Below, one piece after another: positions 14,851 through 22,515 of a DNA stretch of 40,762 nucleotides (within the stretch, counting starts at the first letter, position 1; each line of letters starts with the position of its first letter). Origin of the DNA: a virus. Position numbers and translations under genes: made by a program. Below the pieces are notes generated by a model. It was not told the DNA's origin, did not search any database, and worked only from the letters and a program-made list of their open reading frames with translations. The stretch is from the IMG/VR virus record IMGVR_UViG_3300027607_000007, positions 1-40,762 of that record, one strand, 5' to 3'.

Positions 14851-14879
14851 TTGACGTGGGAGTTTGTCAATGCTAGAGT
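14851..14879 (+). promoter_or_regulatory. Sigma70-type promoter of the small-gene array
   Basis: TTGACG (14851-14856) and TAGAGT (14874-14879) are spaced by 17 bases. The -35 overlaps an inverted repeat TTGAC...GTCAA (14851-14870), a candidate operator. A TAGGAG ribosome-binding site follows before the ATG at 14907. Confidence 0.6.
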
Positions 14880-14906
14880 GCAATTTATAACGTAGGAGAT
14901 TTACAA

Positions 14907-15110
14907 ATGAAGCGTCTGTACAAAAACGGCAAAACCGAAATCTGGGGCTTCTGCTCTGACGGTGTTTTCGAGTTCGGCGTTTATGGCGTCTACGACAGCG
15001 GCGAGCCGCGCATGTGCCCGTCAATCGGCATGGCTCTGGACGTTGCAGGCGTGTCTGGCGACGAAGCGAAAGAGATCATTGATCAGCTGCCGCCGAACGC
15101 ACGGGACTGA
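14907..15110 (+). CDS. 67-residue phage protein, copy 1
   Basis: This small protein has the pattern LYKNGKTEIWGFCSDGVFEF, then MCPSIGMALDVAGVSGDEA. It is the first gene after the promoter, with TAGGAG eight bases before the ATG. A paralogue about 90 percent identical is the last gene of the same array (17071-17274). Function is not recognised. Confidence 0.65.
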   Translation: MKRLYKNGKTEIWGFCSDGVFEFGVYGVYDSGEPRMCPSIGMALDVAGVSGDEAKEIIDQLPPNARD

Positions 15111-15113
15111 TCC

Positions 15114-15827
15114 ATGCTCTCGTTGGACCTGTTCAGCTGTATCGGATGCCACGCTATCGGCTTCGAACGCGCCGGCATTGAGGCCGCAGCCCTCTGTGAA
15201 GTGAACGAATGGCGTCGCGCTAGGCTAAAAGAACAGTTTCCAGGAACGGAGATTTATGAAGATGTCCGCACCGTCCCAACCACGAAAGCAAACATCGTTT
15301 TCGGCGGCCCGCCCTGCCAGCGAACAAGTGTTGCTGCCGCTATTCACGGGAAACGAGATGGTGAAAGCCTTTGGCCATACATGCTCAAAGCCGGGCTCGA
15401 TGCCGGAGCAGAATGGATTGTCGTGGAGCAGCCCCCAGGCAACGCGGAATGGGAAGCAGCCGTATCGCGAGACCTTTGCGCAGCTGGCTTCCACGTCGCC
15501 CGACTTGAGTACGGCGCTTGCGACGTTGGCGCGGTCTATCCGAGACGGCGTGTCTACCTTCTGGCCTGCACCAGCCTGTCGAGACTGGAGATCGCCTGGT
15601 CTGCGGTCCCATCCGAGATTGAAAGCGTCAAGAGGGCAGCAGATGCCAGAGCTTCTTGGTGCCCGGATATCCTCGCAACTTTACCAGTGGTCGCTGTCGA
15701 TGCCGGTGAAATGGACCGGGGAGCAAAAAGCCGGGAACGCCGACAATGGATCGAAGCTCTAGGCGACAGCAACCCGCCCGAGATGGCGGAAGTAATTGGC
15801 CGCGCGATCGTGCGTGCGGAATCTTGA
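15114..15827 (+). CDS. Divergent C5-cytosine DNA methyltransferase
   Basis: This 237-residue protein has the Dcm-type motif order: motif I LDLFSCIGCHAIGFERAG, motif IV GGPPCQ with the catalytic Cys at about residue 68, a motif VI-like VVEQPPG, motif VIII YPRRRVY, and a C-terminal motif X (NPPEMAEVIGRAI). It is shorter than usual C5-methyltransferases (>300) because the target-recognition region is very short. Two departures are notable: Gly residues of motif I replaced by Cys, and ENV of motif VI replaced by EQP. Activity is therefore uncertain. It likely protects phage DNA from host restriction. Confidence 0.85.
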   Translation: MLSLDLFSCIGCHAIGFERAGIEAAALCEVNEWRRARLKEQFPGTEIYEDVRTVPTTKANIVFGGPPCQRTSVAAAIHGKRDGESLWPYMLKAGLDAGAEWIVVEQPPGNAEWEAAVSRDLCAAGFHVARLEYGACDVGAVYPRRRVYLLACTSLSRLEIAWSAVPSEIESVKRAADARASWCPDILATLPVVAVDAGEMDRGAKSRERRQWIEALGDSNPPEMAEVIGRAIVRAES

Positions 15828-15844
15828 TCAGAAAGGCCCGGCAG

Positions 15845-16039
15845 ATGCGAACACCGCGACAGATCTTGGGTGATGACGCCTACTCGCAACTCGTTTTCGA
15901 AGGTTACGAGGTGGTGCCGATAAAGCCGACAAAGGAAATCGAAGACGCTCATTTCAAAGCGCATGCGGAAGCGAAAACCGTCTTCGCAGACTTCACCGAT
16001 TTATGGCGCGCGATGATCAGCGCCGCGAACAGAAAATAG
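15845..16039 (+). CDS. 64-residue hypothetical protein, tandem copy 1
   Basis: This small helical protein starts MRTPRQILGDDAYSQLVFEG and ends in DLWRAMISAANRK. GAAAGGCCCGGC precedes the ATG, a leader shared by most genes of the array. The same gene is repeated identically in the next 206 bases. Function is not recognised. Confidence 0.6.
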   Translation: MRTPRQILGDDAYSQLVFEGYEVVPIKPTKEIEDAHFKAHAEAKTVFADFTDLWRAMISAANRK

Positions 16040-16050
16040 AGGCCCGGCAG

Positions 16051-16245
16051 ATGCGAACACCGCGACAGATCTTGGGTGATGACGCCTACTCGCAACTCGT
16101 TTTCGAAGGTTACGAGGTGGTGCCGATAAAGCCGACAAAGGAAATCGAAGACGCTCATTTCAAAGCGCATGCGGAAGCGAAAACCGTCTTCGCAGACTTC
16201 ACCGATTTATGGCGCGCGATGATCAGCGCCGCGAACAGAAAATAG
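16051..16245 (+). CDS. 64-residue hypothetical protein, tandem copy 2
   Basis: This is an identical second copy of the gene at 15845-16039. Its leader is AGAGGCCCGGC because the junction joins the end of one unit to the start of the next. Confidence 0.6.
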   Translation: MRTPRQILGDDAYSQLVFEGYEVVPIKPTKEIEDAHFKAHAEAKTVFADFTDLWRAMISAANRK

Positions 16246-16252
16246 AGGCCCC

Positions 16253-16489
16253 ATGTCCGACGACATCGTGAAAACACTGCGCGAAGGCCCTCTCAAGGAG
16301 GGTGAGCAACACGGCATTGAACTGTTTGATGTGCCGACTGCACAGGCCGATATGGCTTTTGCTGCCGATGAAATTGAGCGCTTGCGGAAAGTGGTCTGCA
16401 TTTACGGCGACCGCATCAGGATGGCGAACGCGGCTGACCCCGCCTTGCAGCAGTCAATCGACGACGCATTCACCTATTCCGAAACATAG
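16253..16489 (+). CDS. 78-residue hypothetical phage protein
   Basis: This is an acidic, helical small protein, with IELFDVPTAQADMAFAADEI and a helix ERLRKVVCIYGDRIRMA. The GAGGCCCC leader precedes the ATG. It is part of the rightward array. No function is recognised. Confidence 0.6.
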   Translation: MSDDIVKTLREGPLKEGEQHGIELFDVPTAQADMAFAADEIERLRKVVCIYGDRIRMANAADPALQQSIDDAFTYSET

Positions 16490-16505
16490 ACTCGAAAGGC
16501 CCCTC

Positions 16506-16844
16506 ATGCCTAGAAACATGTCTTTTGCGATGACGACCAGCCAAGTCTATCGGCGCGAGAAGGATGTCACTCGGCGCTTTGGTTGGTGGTTTCTGAAGCC
16601 GGGCGACGTCGTCAACGCAGTGGAAAAAGCGATGGGATTGAAGCCGGGCGAGAAGATTGTCCGGATCTGTCAGATACGCGTCATCGACGCTCGACCCGAA
16701 CCGCTGAACGCGATCACAAAGGAAGATTGCAAGCGCGAAGGCTTCCCGGAATTCGAACCGTCAGACTTCGTCGGCATGTTGACATCGCACTACAAATGCG
16801 AGCCGACCAAGACAGTCAACCGCATCGAATTCGAATACCTCTAA
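16506..16844 (+). CDS. ASCH-domain-like phage protein
   Basis: This 112-residue protein has the ASCH/EVE-like pattern common in phage early regions: MSFAMTTSQVYRREKDVTRR, FGWWFLKPGDVV, AMGLKPGEKIVRICQIRV, then a C-terminal RIEFEYL strand. ASCH domains bind RNA or modified nucleotides. The basic cluster and the VTRR segment would line the binding cleft. The ATG at 16506 follows CGAAAGGCCCCTC. Neighbouring genes are small phage-type genes and the methyltransferase. Confidence 0.7.
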   Translation: MPRNMSFAMTTSQVYRREKDVTRRFGWWFLKPGDVVNAVEKAMGLKPGEKIVRICQIRVIDARPEPLNAITKEDCKREGFPEFEPSDFVGMLTSHYKCEPTKTVNRIEFEYL

Positions 16845-16868
16845 ACCATTGCTCAGAAAGGCCCGGCT

Positions 16869-17057
16869 ATGGCGACCTATGCAATTCACCTGGAAGGCTC
16901 AGCAAAGAGCCGCGAAGAAATCGCCGATTTATTGGCACGAACGGCGGACATGGTGCGCGGTGGCATGACCCTTTGCTGCAATAAGCATCTCGACTTCGAA
17001 GTGACCGAAGATCACGAGGATTTTGAACCGCCCACCGTCAACAACGAAGTCGTATAG
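16869..17057 (+). CDS. 62-residue hypothetical phage protein
   Basis: This small protein reads ATYAIHLEGSAKSREEIADL in its first part and ends with an acidic tail. CAGAAAGGCCCGGCT precedes the ATG, the same leader as its neighbours. Function is not recognised. Confidence 0.6.
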   Translation: MATYAIHLEGSAKSREEIADLLARTADMVRGGMTLCCNKHLDFEVTEDHEDFEPPTVNNEVV

Positions 17058-17070
17058 GAAAGGCCCGGCA

Positions 17071-17274
17071 ATGAAACAGCTTTACAAAAACGGCAAAACC
17101 GAAATCTGGGGCTTCTACTCAGACGGCGTTTTCGAGTTCGGCGTTTATGACGTCTACGGCAGCGGCGACCCGCGCATGTGCCCGTCAATCGGCATGGCTC
17201 TGGACGTTGCAGGCGTGTCTGGCGACGAAGCGAAAGAGGTCATTGATCAGCTGCCGCCGAACGCGCGGGACTGA
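17071..17274 (+). CDS. 67-residue phage protein, copy 2
   Basis: This is the paralogue of the gene at 14907-15110, differing at about seven residues. GGAAAGGCCCGGCA precedes the ATG. The two copies bracket the array, so the middle could be lost or amplified by recombination between them. Confidence 0.65.
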   Translation: MKQLYKNGKTEIWGFYSDGVFEFGVYDVYGSGDPRMCPSIGMALDVAGVSGDEAKEVIDQLPPNARD

Positions 17275-17277
17275 TCT

Positions 17278-17322
17278 TTGGCCGCCTACTACAACGAGAA
17301 CAACAAGGACGCGGCACAATGA
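17278..17322 (+). pseudogene. Possible N-terminal fragment of a second phage gene (methyltransferase-like)
   Basis: The short frame reads AAYYNENNKDAAQ then a TGA, followed by LK in frame. A motif of the form AYYNExDxxAAxWLR opens many phage-encoded Dcm proteins, so the TGA may replace a TGG Trp codon. After about 20 codons the resemblance is lost. It is likely a broken gene at the end of the array. Confidence 0.35.
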
Positions 17323-17455
17323 CTCAAATGCCACATCTCCTGGCATCCGTTAGCCACATCACGTTGCGCGTCCCAGAACTATGTAGCCCACCGCCCAATG
17401 GGGGGCATCTTGCTTGGCCTTGGCAATTTTGGGCACGTCACCAATTGGGCAACCT

Positions 17456-18013
17456 TCACCACATGCGCGCAGCAATCAACCGCTCTTCAGGGCCAACCGC
17501 CTGCGCGTAGATCGCCGTCGTCTTCATGTCCGCGTGCCCAAGCCAACGTTGGAGCATGTGAAGCGGAACATTTGACGCGATCGCGTGAATGCCGAAGGCA
17601 TGTCGCAGCCCCTTCGGATTAGCCTGCGGCCCGTCGATCCCGGCGATCATCATGACGTGTTTCAAATGCCGCCAAGCCGTTTGCCGGGAGATAGGCCAGA
17701 ACGGCGAAGGACCTTTCGCAAACGTCGTGCCTATGTCCGCGACCAGAGACGGCGGAAGCGGGATCTCACGAAACACGATCTTGTTCCGCTTCTTGAGCGA
17801 CTGAATGGACACCACACCGGTTTGCGTCTGGAAGCTTTGCGCTGACAACGAAAGCGCTTCTGAGATCCGGCACCCGGAATATGCCATCACCTCACACAGC
17901 AGCCGGGTCTGGTCCGGAGACCGCTGCGCAGCCTCAAGGAATGCATGCCTTTCGCTGCCATTGAGATAAAGGCGCCTGCCATCAGGCGCGTAAAGTTGGA
18001 GACCGCCGTCCAC
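17456..18013 (-). CDS. Minimal tyrosine recombinase (catalytic domain only)
   Basis: This 185-residue protein contains the catalytic residues of tyrosine recombinases: Arg49 in SGCRISEAL, a Lys pair at 74-75, Arg137-His138 in PKGLRHAFG, His160 in WLGHADM and Tyr169 in TAIYAQA. The N-terminal core-binding domain is almost absent, so it is about half the usual size. It may need a partner or be a specialised short integrase, as found on some phages and plasmids. The GTG start at 18013 has AGGG seven bases upstream. It diverges from the acyltransferase across a repeat-rich region. Confidence 0.85.
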   Translation of the reverse strand: MDGGLQLYAPDGRRLYLNGSERHAFLEAAQRSPDQTRLLCEVMAYSGCRISEALSLSAQSFQTQTGVVSIQSLKKRNKIVFREIPLPPSLVADIGTTFAKGPSPFWPISRQTAWRHLKHVMMIAGIDGPQANPKGLRHAFGIHAIASNVPLHMLQRWLGHADMKTTAIYAQAVGPEERLIAARMW

Positions 18014-18024
18014 GTCGCAACCCT

Positions 18025-18160
18025 ATTGGTTATAGTGTTTCACAAGCACTGAGGGTTGCGTAAAAATACTCAAGCGTTTCAAGTTGAACGCTACGCAACC
18101 AAGAATTAGTTGTCAATTACAGTTTCCAAATGCACCGTCCATCGAAACACTATAACCAAT
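18025..18160. repeat. 17-base inverted repeats facing both divergent genes
   Basis: ATTGGTTATAGTGTTTC (18025-18041) and its perfect reverse complement (18144-18160) each lie just upstream of one divergent gene. On the coding strand of each gene it reads GAAACACTATAACCAAT. It contains TATAAC, a possible -10 hexamer, so it may be a duplicated promoter or operator. Confidence 0.6.
18054..18100. repeat. Nested palindrome between recombinase and acyltransferase genes
   Basis: GGTTGCGTA (18054-18062) pairs with TACGCAACC (18092-18100), and inside it AGCGTT (18073-18078) pairs with AACGCT (18087-18092). A further CGCAACCC lies at 18016-18023. It is a candidate recombinase binding site. Confidence 0.55.
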
Positions 18161-18175
18161 TCTGTTTTATGAGCA

Positions 18176-19078
18176 TTGAGAGCGTCGAGAAAGACCTTTT
18201 CAATGCTTGCTTTTACTGCCGCTCAGACCTTTCCGAGAGCGCAACCCAATCAAAAAACAAGAAACGGGAGTGTCGACCTGCTTCGGTTCGTTGGCGCTAT
18301 CGGCATCATTCAGTTCCATTGCGCCGCGCCTGGTGGTTGGATCGGCCTTGCCGCCTTGCCGATGTTTGTCATGCTGCTTGTGTATTTCGGAGCGGCCAAG
18401 CCGATCGAACAGCAGGCGAAGAGGCTGCTCTTGCCCTGGCTTGTTTGGAGCGCGATTTATGGCGCCCTCAAGCTTACGCAGAGCATCGTCAGCGGCACAT
18501 CCCTTTCTGGCGAGTTCGCGCCCTGGATGGTGCTGACTGGAACAGCCTTGCACCTATGGTTCTTACCGTTCTCGTTTCTGTTCTTGCTGATTTGCGCAGC
18601 GATACCGGCGCGGGCACCCCTGCCCTTGCTTTCAATAGTTTGTGTGCTGCTATCAGTCACTGCCCTTTGGATTTTCAATTCAGCAGAGCTGCCAATCCCA
18701 TTTGCGCAATGGTTTTCGGTCATTCCAGCCGCATGCGCCGGACTATTGATGCAACGCGCCGCGACCAAGACAGTTGCCCCGATGGCTCTGGCGTGTGGCG
18801 GCATAGCTGCTCTCTATGGCGGCATGGAGATGATGACACCCCAGCTAGCGATTTCCGGACTAGTCGTACTGATTGCAATGGCAATCCAGTTGCCTCAAAC
18901 AAAACTTGTCGAAACCTTGTCCGGACTATCGCTCGGAATGTACCTTGTCCATCCAGCCGTTATTGCGCTCACGCTGCATGCGATCCCTAGAGACGGATCA
19001 CTTTTGTTTCCAATCGTTTTGATCGGCTCGATCCTGATCGCAGCTGTTCTCAAGCGTTTGGTGCCGGAAATCGTGTAG
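18176..19078 (+). CDS. Acyltransferase 3 family membrane protein (O-acetylase-like)
   Basis: This protein of about 300 residues has many membrane helices and the acyltransferase-3 signature: R-x10-H in LRFVGAIGIIQFHCAA near residues 36-48, and the late LSLGMYLVHPAVIAL helix. Enzymes of this family O-acetylate surface polysaccharides; phage-borne members cause serotype conversion and block superinfection. The start is a TTG at 18176 or an ATG at 18203. It stands as a rightward gene between the recombinase and the leftward tailspike gene, a typical location for a lysogenic-conversion gene. Confidence 0.8.
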   Translation: MRASRKTFSMLAFTAAQTFPRAQPNQKTRNGSVDLLRFVGAIGIIQFHCAAPGGWIGLAALPMFVMLLVYFGAAKPIEQQAKRLLLPWLVWSAIYGALKLTQSIVSGTSLSGEFAPWMVLTGTALHLWFLPFSFLFLLICAAIPARAPLPLLSIVCVLLSVTALWIFNSAELPIPFAQWFSVIPAACAGLLMQRAATKTVAPMALACGGIAALYGGMEMMTPQLAISGLVVLIAMAIQLPQTKLVETLSGLSLGMYLVHPAVIALTLHAIPRDGSLLFPIVLIGSILIAAVLKRLVPEIV

Positions 19079-19128
19079 GCCACGGATGTTCGTGCCGCAG
19101 CCAACATGACGACAATTGGCCAGGCGAG

Positions 19129-22100
19129 TTAAACCGCACTCAGCGAGATATCGTCATACTCTGAGTACTGCCCCAACGTGGCGCTACCAGCTCTCAAGGT
19201 CAGGTAGCAAACCGTGGAAGTTGCTGTGAAGGTGACGGACCGCACGCCTGACGCCGTGCTGGAAAGGTACGCACCGTTGTTTACGCCAGTTCCTAGACGG
19301 ACATATGGGCCGCTCGCCGTTCCCACGAAGGCTGTGTAGTCAAGTCGATACTGCTGACCGACCACGAGATCCGGCATCCGCTGATTGACGAAACCGGTTT
19401 TCGAATCTGAGTTTGTGACACGAAGGCGACCAGCGACGATCGTGTCGACCCCGCCCGAAACTGAAGCGTAGTTGCCGGTTGTGTCCGTCTCAAAATCATC
19501 GCTGAAGACCACGACCGGCGGACCGGCTTCCGTTGTGAATTCAGCGGAAGTGACGACATTGGATCGATTGCCGACTGCATCCAGCTGGACGTAGTGCACA
19601 CGGAACGCCGTATTCGGATTGAGCCCTGCTTGATCAGGCACGTTTTGCAGGCCTGTTCCGTTGACAGGCTGGTTGCCGTTGATAACTGCGCCTGTACCAT
19701 CAATGATTGCCGGTCCGTCCGGAGTGTCTGAAGTCGGATAGACACCCCAATAAAGGGTTACGTTGTCCTCATCAGTCACCACCGAAAGGCCTGTTGCACC
19801 TTCTGATCCATTTGCGGCAGCCGTTGGGACCGACAGAACAGGTGCTGTTGTGTCGCTGGAAGGCGGATTGAGCTGAGGCCAATAGTCAGCCCAGACCTGT
19901 TGCGTCCAAGGTGTCGAAGCATGCGGGGCGTAGTCCCATGTCGCTGAAGGCGTATTTTCCAGCATGCTGTATTCCACCATGCGGAGCGCAGCATTCCAGC
20001 TTGGGTGCCAGATGCCGAAGAATTTGAGCCCCATTATGTGGCTGGCCCATGCGTTGAGCGCTCGATAGACGGCGTGCGGTGACTGGCTGAACTTGTTGAA
20101 CTCACTCACACCGGAAATGCCCCACTGCGCATCGCCAACTGCGGGCGTGAACGGCGCAATGCAATAGGTGTCTTCAGTACCGGATACGGCAAAGCCCGTA
20201 GCATCATCAACGGTCAGAATGATGCTGTCACTTGAACCGCTCCAATCGGTCTTGTTCTGGGAGATCACGAGCGCAGTGTTTGTTCCATCCGTCAGCGTAA
20301 AACCGGTAAAGGAGATCTGCGGGGGGTCGAACTGCTGGCCCGTCCGCGTAACCTCAACTGTGATGGTGTTCGCACCAGTGTCAACGGCCAGAATTCTGCG
20401 TTGCCTATATGGATACGGGTCGGTGCCATTGGAGTGCGGAACCATGCGGCTGACATGATCGGCCGTGACTTCGAACGCCTGGGAGTAGTTACCCGCCATA
20501 ACCGTAAACAGATTGGCAAGTTCAGCTTCCTGCCCGGACCACGAAAGAAAGAGGGCGACTTTGAACCAATGGAACTGGAAATGGCCGCCGTTGCGAGGAT
20601 TGAACGACCCGTTGCCTTCGAATGCATCCCACCACTGCTTACCCTTGGAGATCATTGCAACTGCAATCTGACGTTTCTGGGCAGTGGTAAAGCTGCTTGA
20701 CATCAGCGCCATGATGGCCGGATCGACCATCTGCTGGTTGATGTACAAGCCATAGTTTTCTCCGGCAGCTGTATCGTGCGGGAAGGACTGGCGGTACCAA
20801 TCAAACGCAGCGGATGTTTGGGCAAAAATCGGCGTGAAATGACCGACGCGCGACATGATACTTTCAAAAGAGGGAATACCGGTATGCGCTGATGTATCAA
20901 GCGGCGCTGGGGATGCAGCCAGACGAGCATCAACATCAATCACTGAATGCTCTGGTGTGCCCCTGGACGGCCAGCCGACAGCAGCGGGAGAAAACGAGTT
21001 TGCTGGCGGTGCCTCGGCAACGATGTAGCAAGCCGCATAGCCTTCCGGAACTCCCTGCCGCTTCAAACTATCCGAGTTGATGAGCACCGTGGGGCGACCT
21101 ACAGCCTTCAAAATGACATCCCCAGCCTGCACCACGGCAGGGAAAGACGCGTTTCTCGATGCGTTCCAATGCATCATTCGTTCGTCGTAACCCTGCTGAT
21201 CGTTCATCTGCGGATTGATTTCCGCACCGTGCGTGATTTTGCTCTCAAAGGCATCGACAGTTTGTGCAGGCGTGGGCTCATATGCGGTTACCTGTCCCGC
21301 ACCAGCCACGAAGTACCCAGGGCCGTCCTCGTAGTTCCCGTTAGGTTGCGCTGTAGCGAAGGGAAACCCAACAGGTGTCGTGATGCCCAATGTCTGTGTG
21401 ATAGAATTGGAGCTTGACGAAGCAGCAACCGTGAAGTTTCCGTAATTGACAAGCTGGATGGGATTGCCCGCGAGATCCTGAAGACTGTCAGTCAGGAACC
21501 GGAAGTTAACAGCCGCACCAAGTGTGAGATCTGCCGTTGGGGTGATCGTCAATGTGAGCCCGTCGCCGCTGATGACAGCGGAAGCGCCAGACGCGCCAGT
21601 GAAGTTTTCAACATCAGCAAATCCGCCTCCAGTATCTTCTTGGAGTTTGACCGCGCTACCTCCGCCCCACTGCACCGGCTCAGGAAAGGAGAACACGAAC
21701 TCCTGATTTACTGGCAAGTTTGTCGTCCCGGCAACGGGGACTGATGCGTCGATTGTCGGGGCAACAACATCGTGCGCCGGGGCCGCTTCTTCCACCGAAA
21801 TCCGCACAGTAGAGCCACAAAAACCGGCAGCATTTTCCGCGCGGATCTGCAAATCGTGGAACGCCGCAACAGCACCGTCAACGGCTGAACTAAGCAGGAT
21901 GTCCGTACCGTTTGCTGCCATGACAAACTTATTGTCCGGGTCGCTGGTTATAGAATAAGTGACTGGCGCGTCGCCGTTTCCGCTGATCGTTGCAACTCTC
22001 GAACCGACCGATAGGTCGTCAGTGATCGAGACCTCTGACAAGTTGAAGTAACTCGGCGGCTGCCCCAGCGGATTGGAAGACAAAGATGTGCCAGACAGCA

Positions 22101-22161
22101 GTTGACCAACGCCGAAATGGGACCCGCCGCCGAATCCCGCGCCAAAGTGAGAACCACTCAT
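19129..22161 (-). CDS. Large multidomain tailspike/fibre-like protein
   Basis: This 1010-residue protein begins with a Gly-rich tail (SGSHFGAGFGGGSHFGVGQ). A cadherin/Ig-like domain (~45-125), a Big_5 (SbsA-type) Ig-like domain (~130-250, VPVAGTTNLPVNQEFVFSFP), and a large central domain of unknown type (~265-760) rich in Trp and His follow. The C-terminal part has a fibronectin-like domain (~765-885) and a carbohydrate-binding-like beta sandwich (~890-1010) that ends QYSEYDDISLSAV. The order suggests a host-surface-binding or polysaccharide-degrading appendage. The central domain is not recognised. It is the last gene of the structural operon. Confidence 0.7.
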   Translation of the reverse strand: MSGSHFGAGFGGGSHFGVGQLLSGTSLSSNPLGQPPSYFNLSEVSITDDLSVGSRVATISGNGDAPVTYSITSDPDNKFVMAANGTDILLSSAVDGAVAAFHDLQIRAENAAGFCGSTVRISVEEAAPAHDVVAPTIDASVPVAGTTNLPVNQEFVFSFPEPVQWGGGSAVKLQEDTGGGFADVENFTGASGASAVISGDGLTLTITPTADLTLGAAVNFRFLTDSLQDLAGNPIQLVNYGNFTVAASSSSNSITQTLGITTPVGFPFATAQPNGNYEDGPGYFVAGAGQVTAYEPTPAQTVDAFESKITHGAEINPQMNDQQGYDERMMHWNASRNASFPAVVQAGDVILKAVGRPTVLINSDSLKRQGVPEGYAACYIVAEAPPANSFSPAAVGWPSRGTPEHSVIDVDARLAASPAPLDTSAHTGIPSFESIMSRVGHFTPIFAQTSAAFDWYRQSFPHDTAAGENYGLYINQQMVDPAIMALMSSSFTTAQKRQIAVAMISKGKQWWDAFEGNGSFNPRNGGHFQFHWFKVALFLSWSGQEAELANLFTVMAGNYSQAFEVTADHVSRMVPHSNGTDPYPYRQRRILAVDTGANTITVEVTRTGQQFDPPQISFTGFTLTDGTNTALVISQNKTDWSGSSDSIILTVDDATGFAVSGTEDTYCIAPFTPAVGDAQWGISGVSEFNKFSQSPHAVYRALNAWASHIMGLKFFGIWHPSWNAALRMVEYSMLENTPSATWDYAPHASTPWTQQVWADYWPQLNPPSSDTTAPVLSVPTAAANGSEGATGLSVVTDEDNVTLYWGVYPTSDTPDGPAIIDGTGAVINGNQPVNGTGLQNVPDQAGLNPNTAFRVHYVQLDAVGNRSNVVTSAEFTTEAGPPVVVFSDDFETDTTGNYASVSGGVDTIVAGRLRVTNSDSKTGFVNQRMPDLVVGQQYRLDYTAFVGTASGPYVRLGTGVNNGAYLSSTASGVRSVTFTATSTVCYLTLRAGSATLGQYSEYDDISLSAV

Positions 22162-22219
22162 GATTTTGAGCCTTGAAAGATAGAGAGATCAGGAAGCGAA
22201 GAGCGCGTAGCCGAACGAA

Positions 22220-22489
22220 TTAGCCGCGCGTGACCGTCACCTGATGGGTGTGATTTACGGCGCGCACGTAAACCTTCTGCGTGGCCGTCAAGCCGTTGTA
22301 TGAGACGGGAAACCAGGCACGACCGCGGCGTTTCGGAACATTTTCCACTGGGTCTGCGGGCTCTGCGGTTCCCATGAAAACCCAGAAATCATCGGTGCTC
22401 TCAGACTCGACGAGAACAGAAGAATGGCCGTCAGAAATCTCGAGCCACGCATCACTTGGAGCATCAAAGGGTAGTTGTTCAGGCATCAT
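22220..22489 (-). CDS. Small virion-associated hypothetical protein
   Basis: This 89-residue beta-rich protein has GLTATQKVYVRAVNHTHQVT near its C-terminus. GAGGAG precedes the ATG. It lies between the lysis genes and the large tailspike gene and may be a fibre-associated or baseplate accessory. No family is recognised. Confidence 0.5.
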   Translation of the reverse strand: MMPEQLPFDAPSDAWLEISDGHSSVLVESESTDDFWVFMGTAEPADPVENVPKRRGRAWFPVSYNGLTATQKVYVRAVNHTHQVTVTRG

Positions 22490-22515
22490 TCTCTCCTCGT
22501 ACGCCGACGGGCGTG

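Larger units (their letters stand above)
15834..16245. repeat. Exact 206-bp tandem duplication
   Basis: Bases 15834-16039 and 16040-16245 are identical as far as I can compare them. Each unit holds one complete 64-residue gene with its leader, and the unit boundary lies at AGGCCC, which also follows the second copy. Confidence 0.9.
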
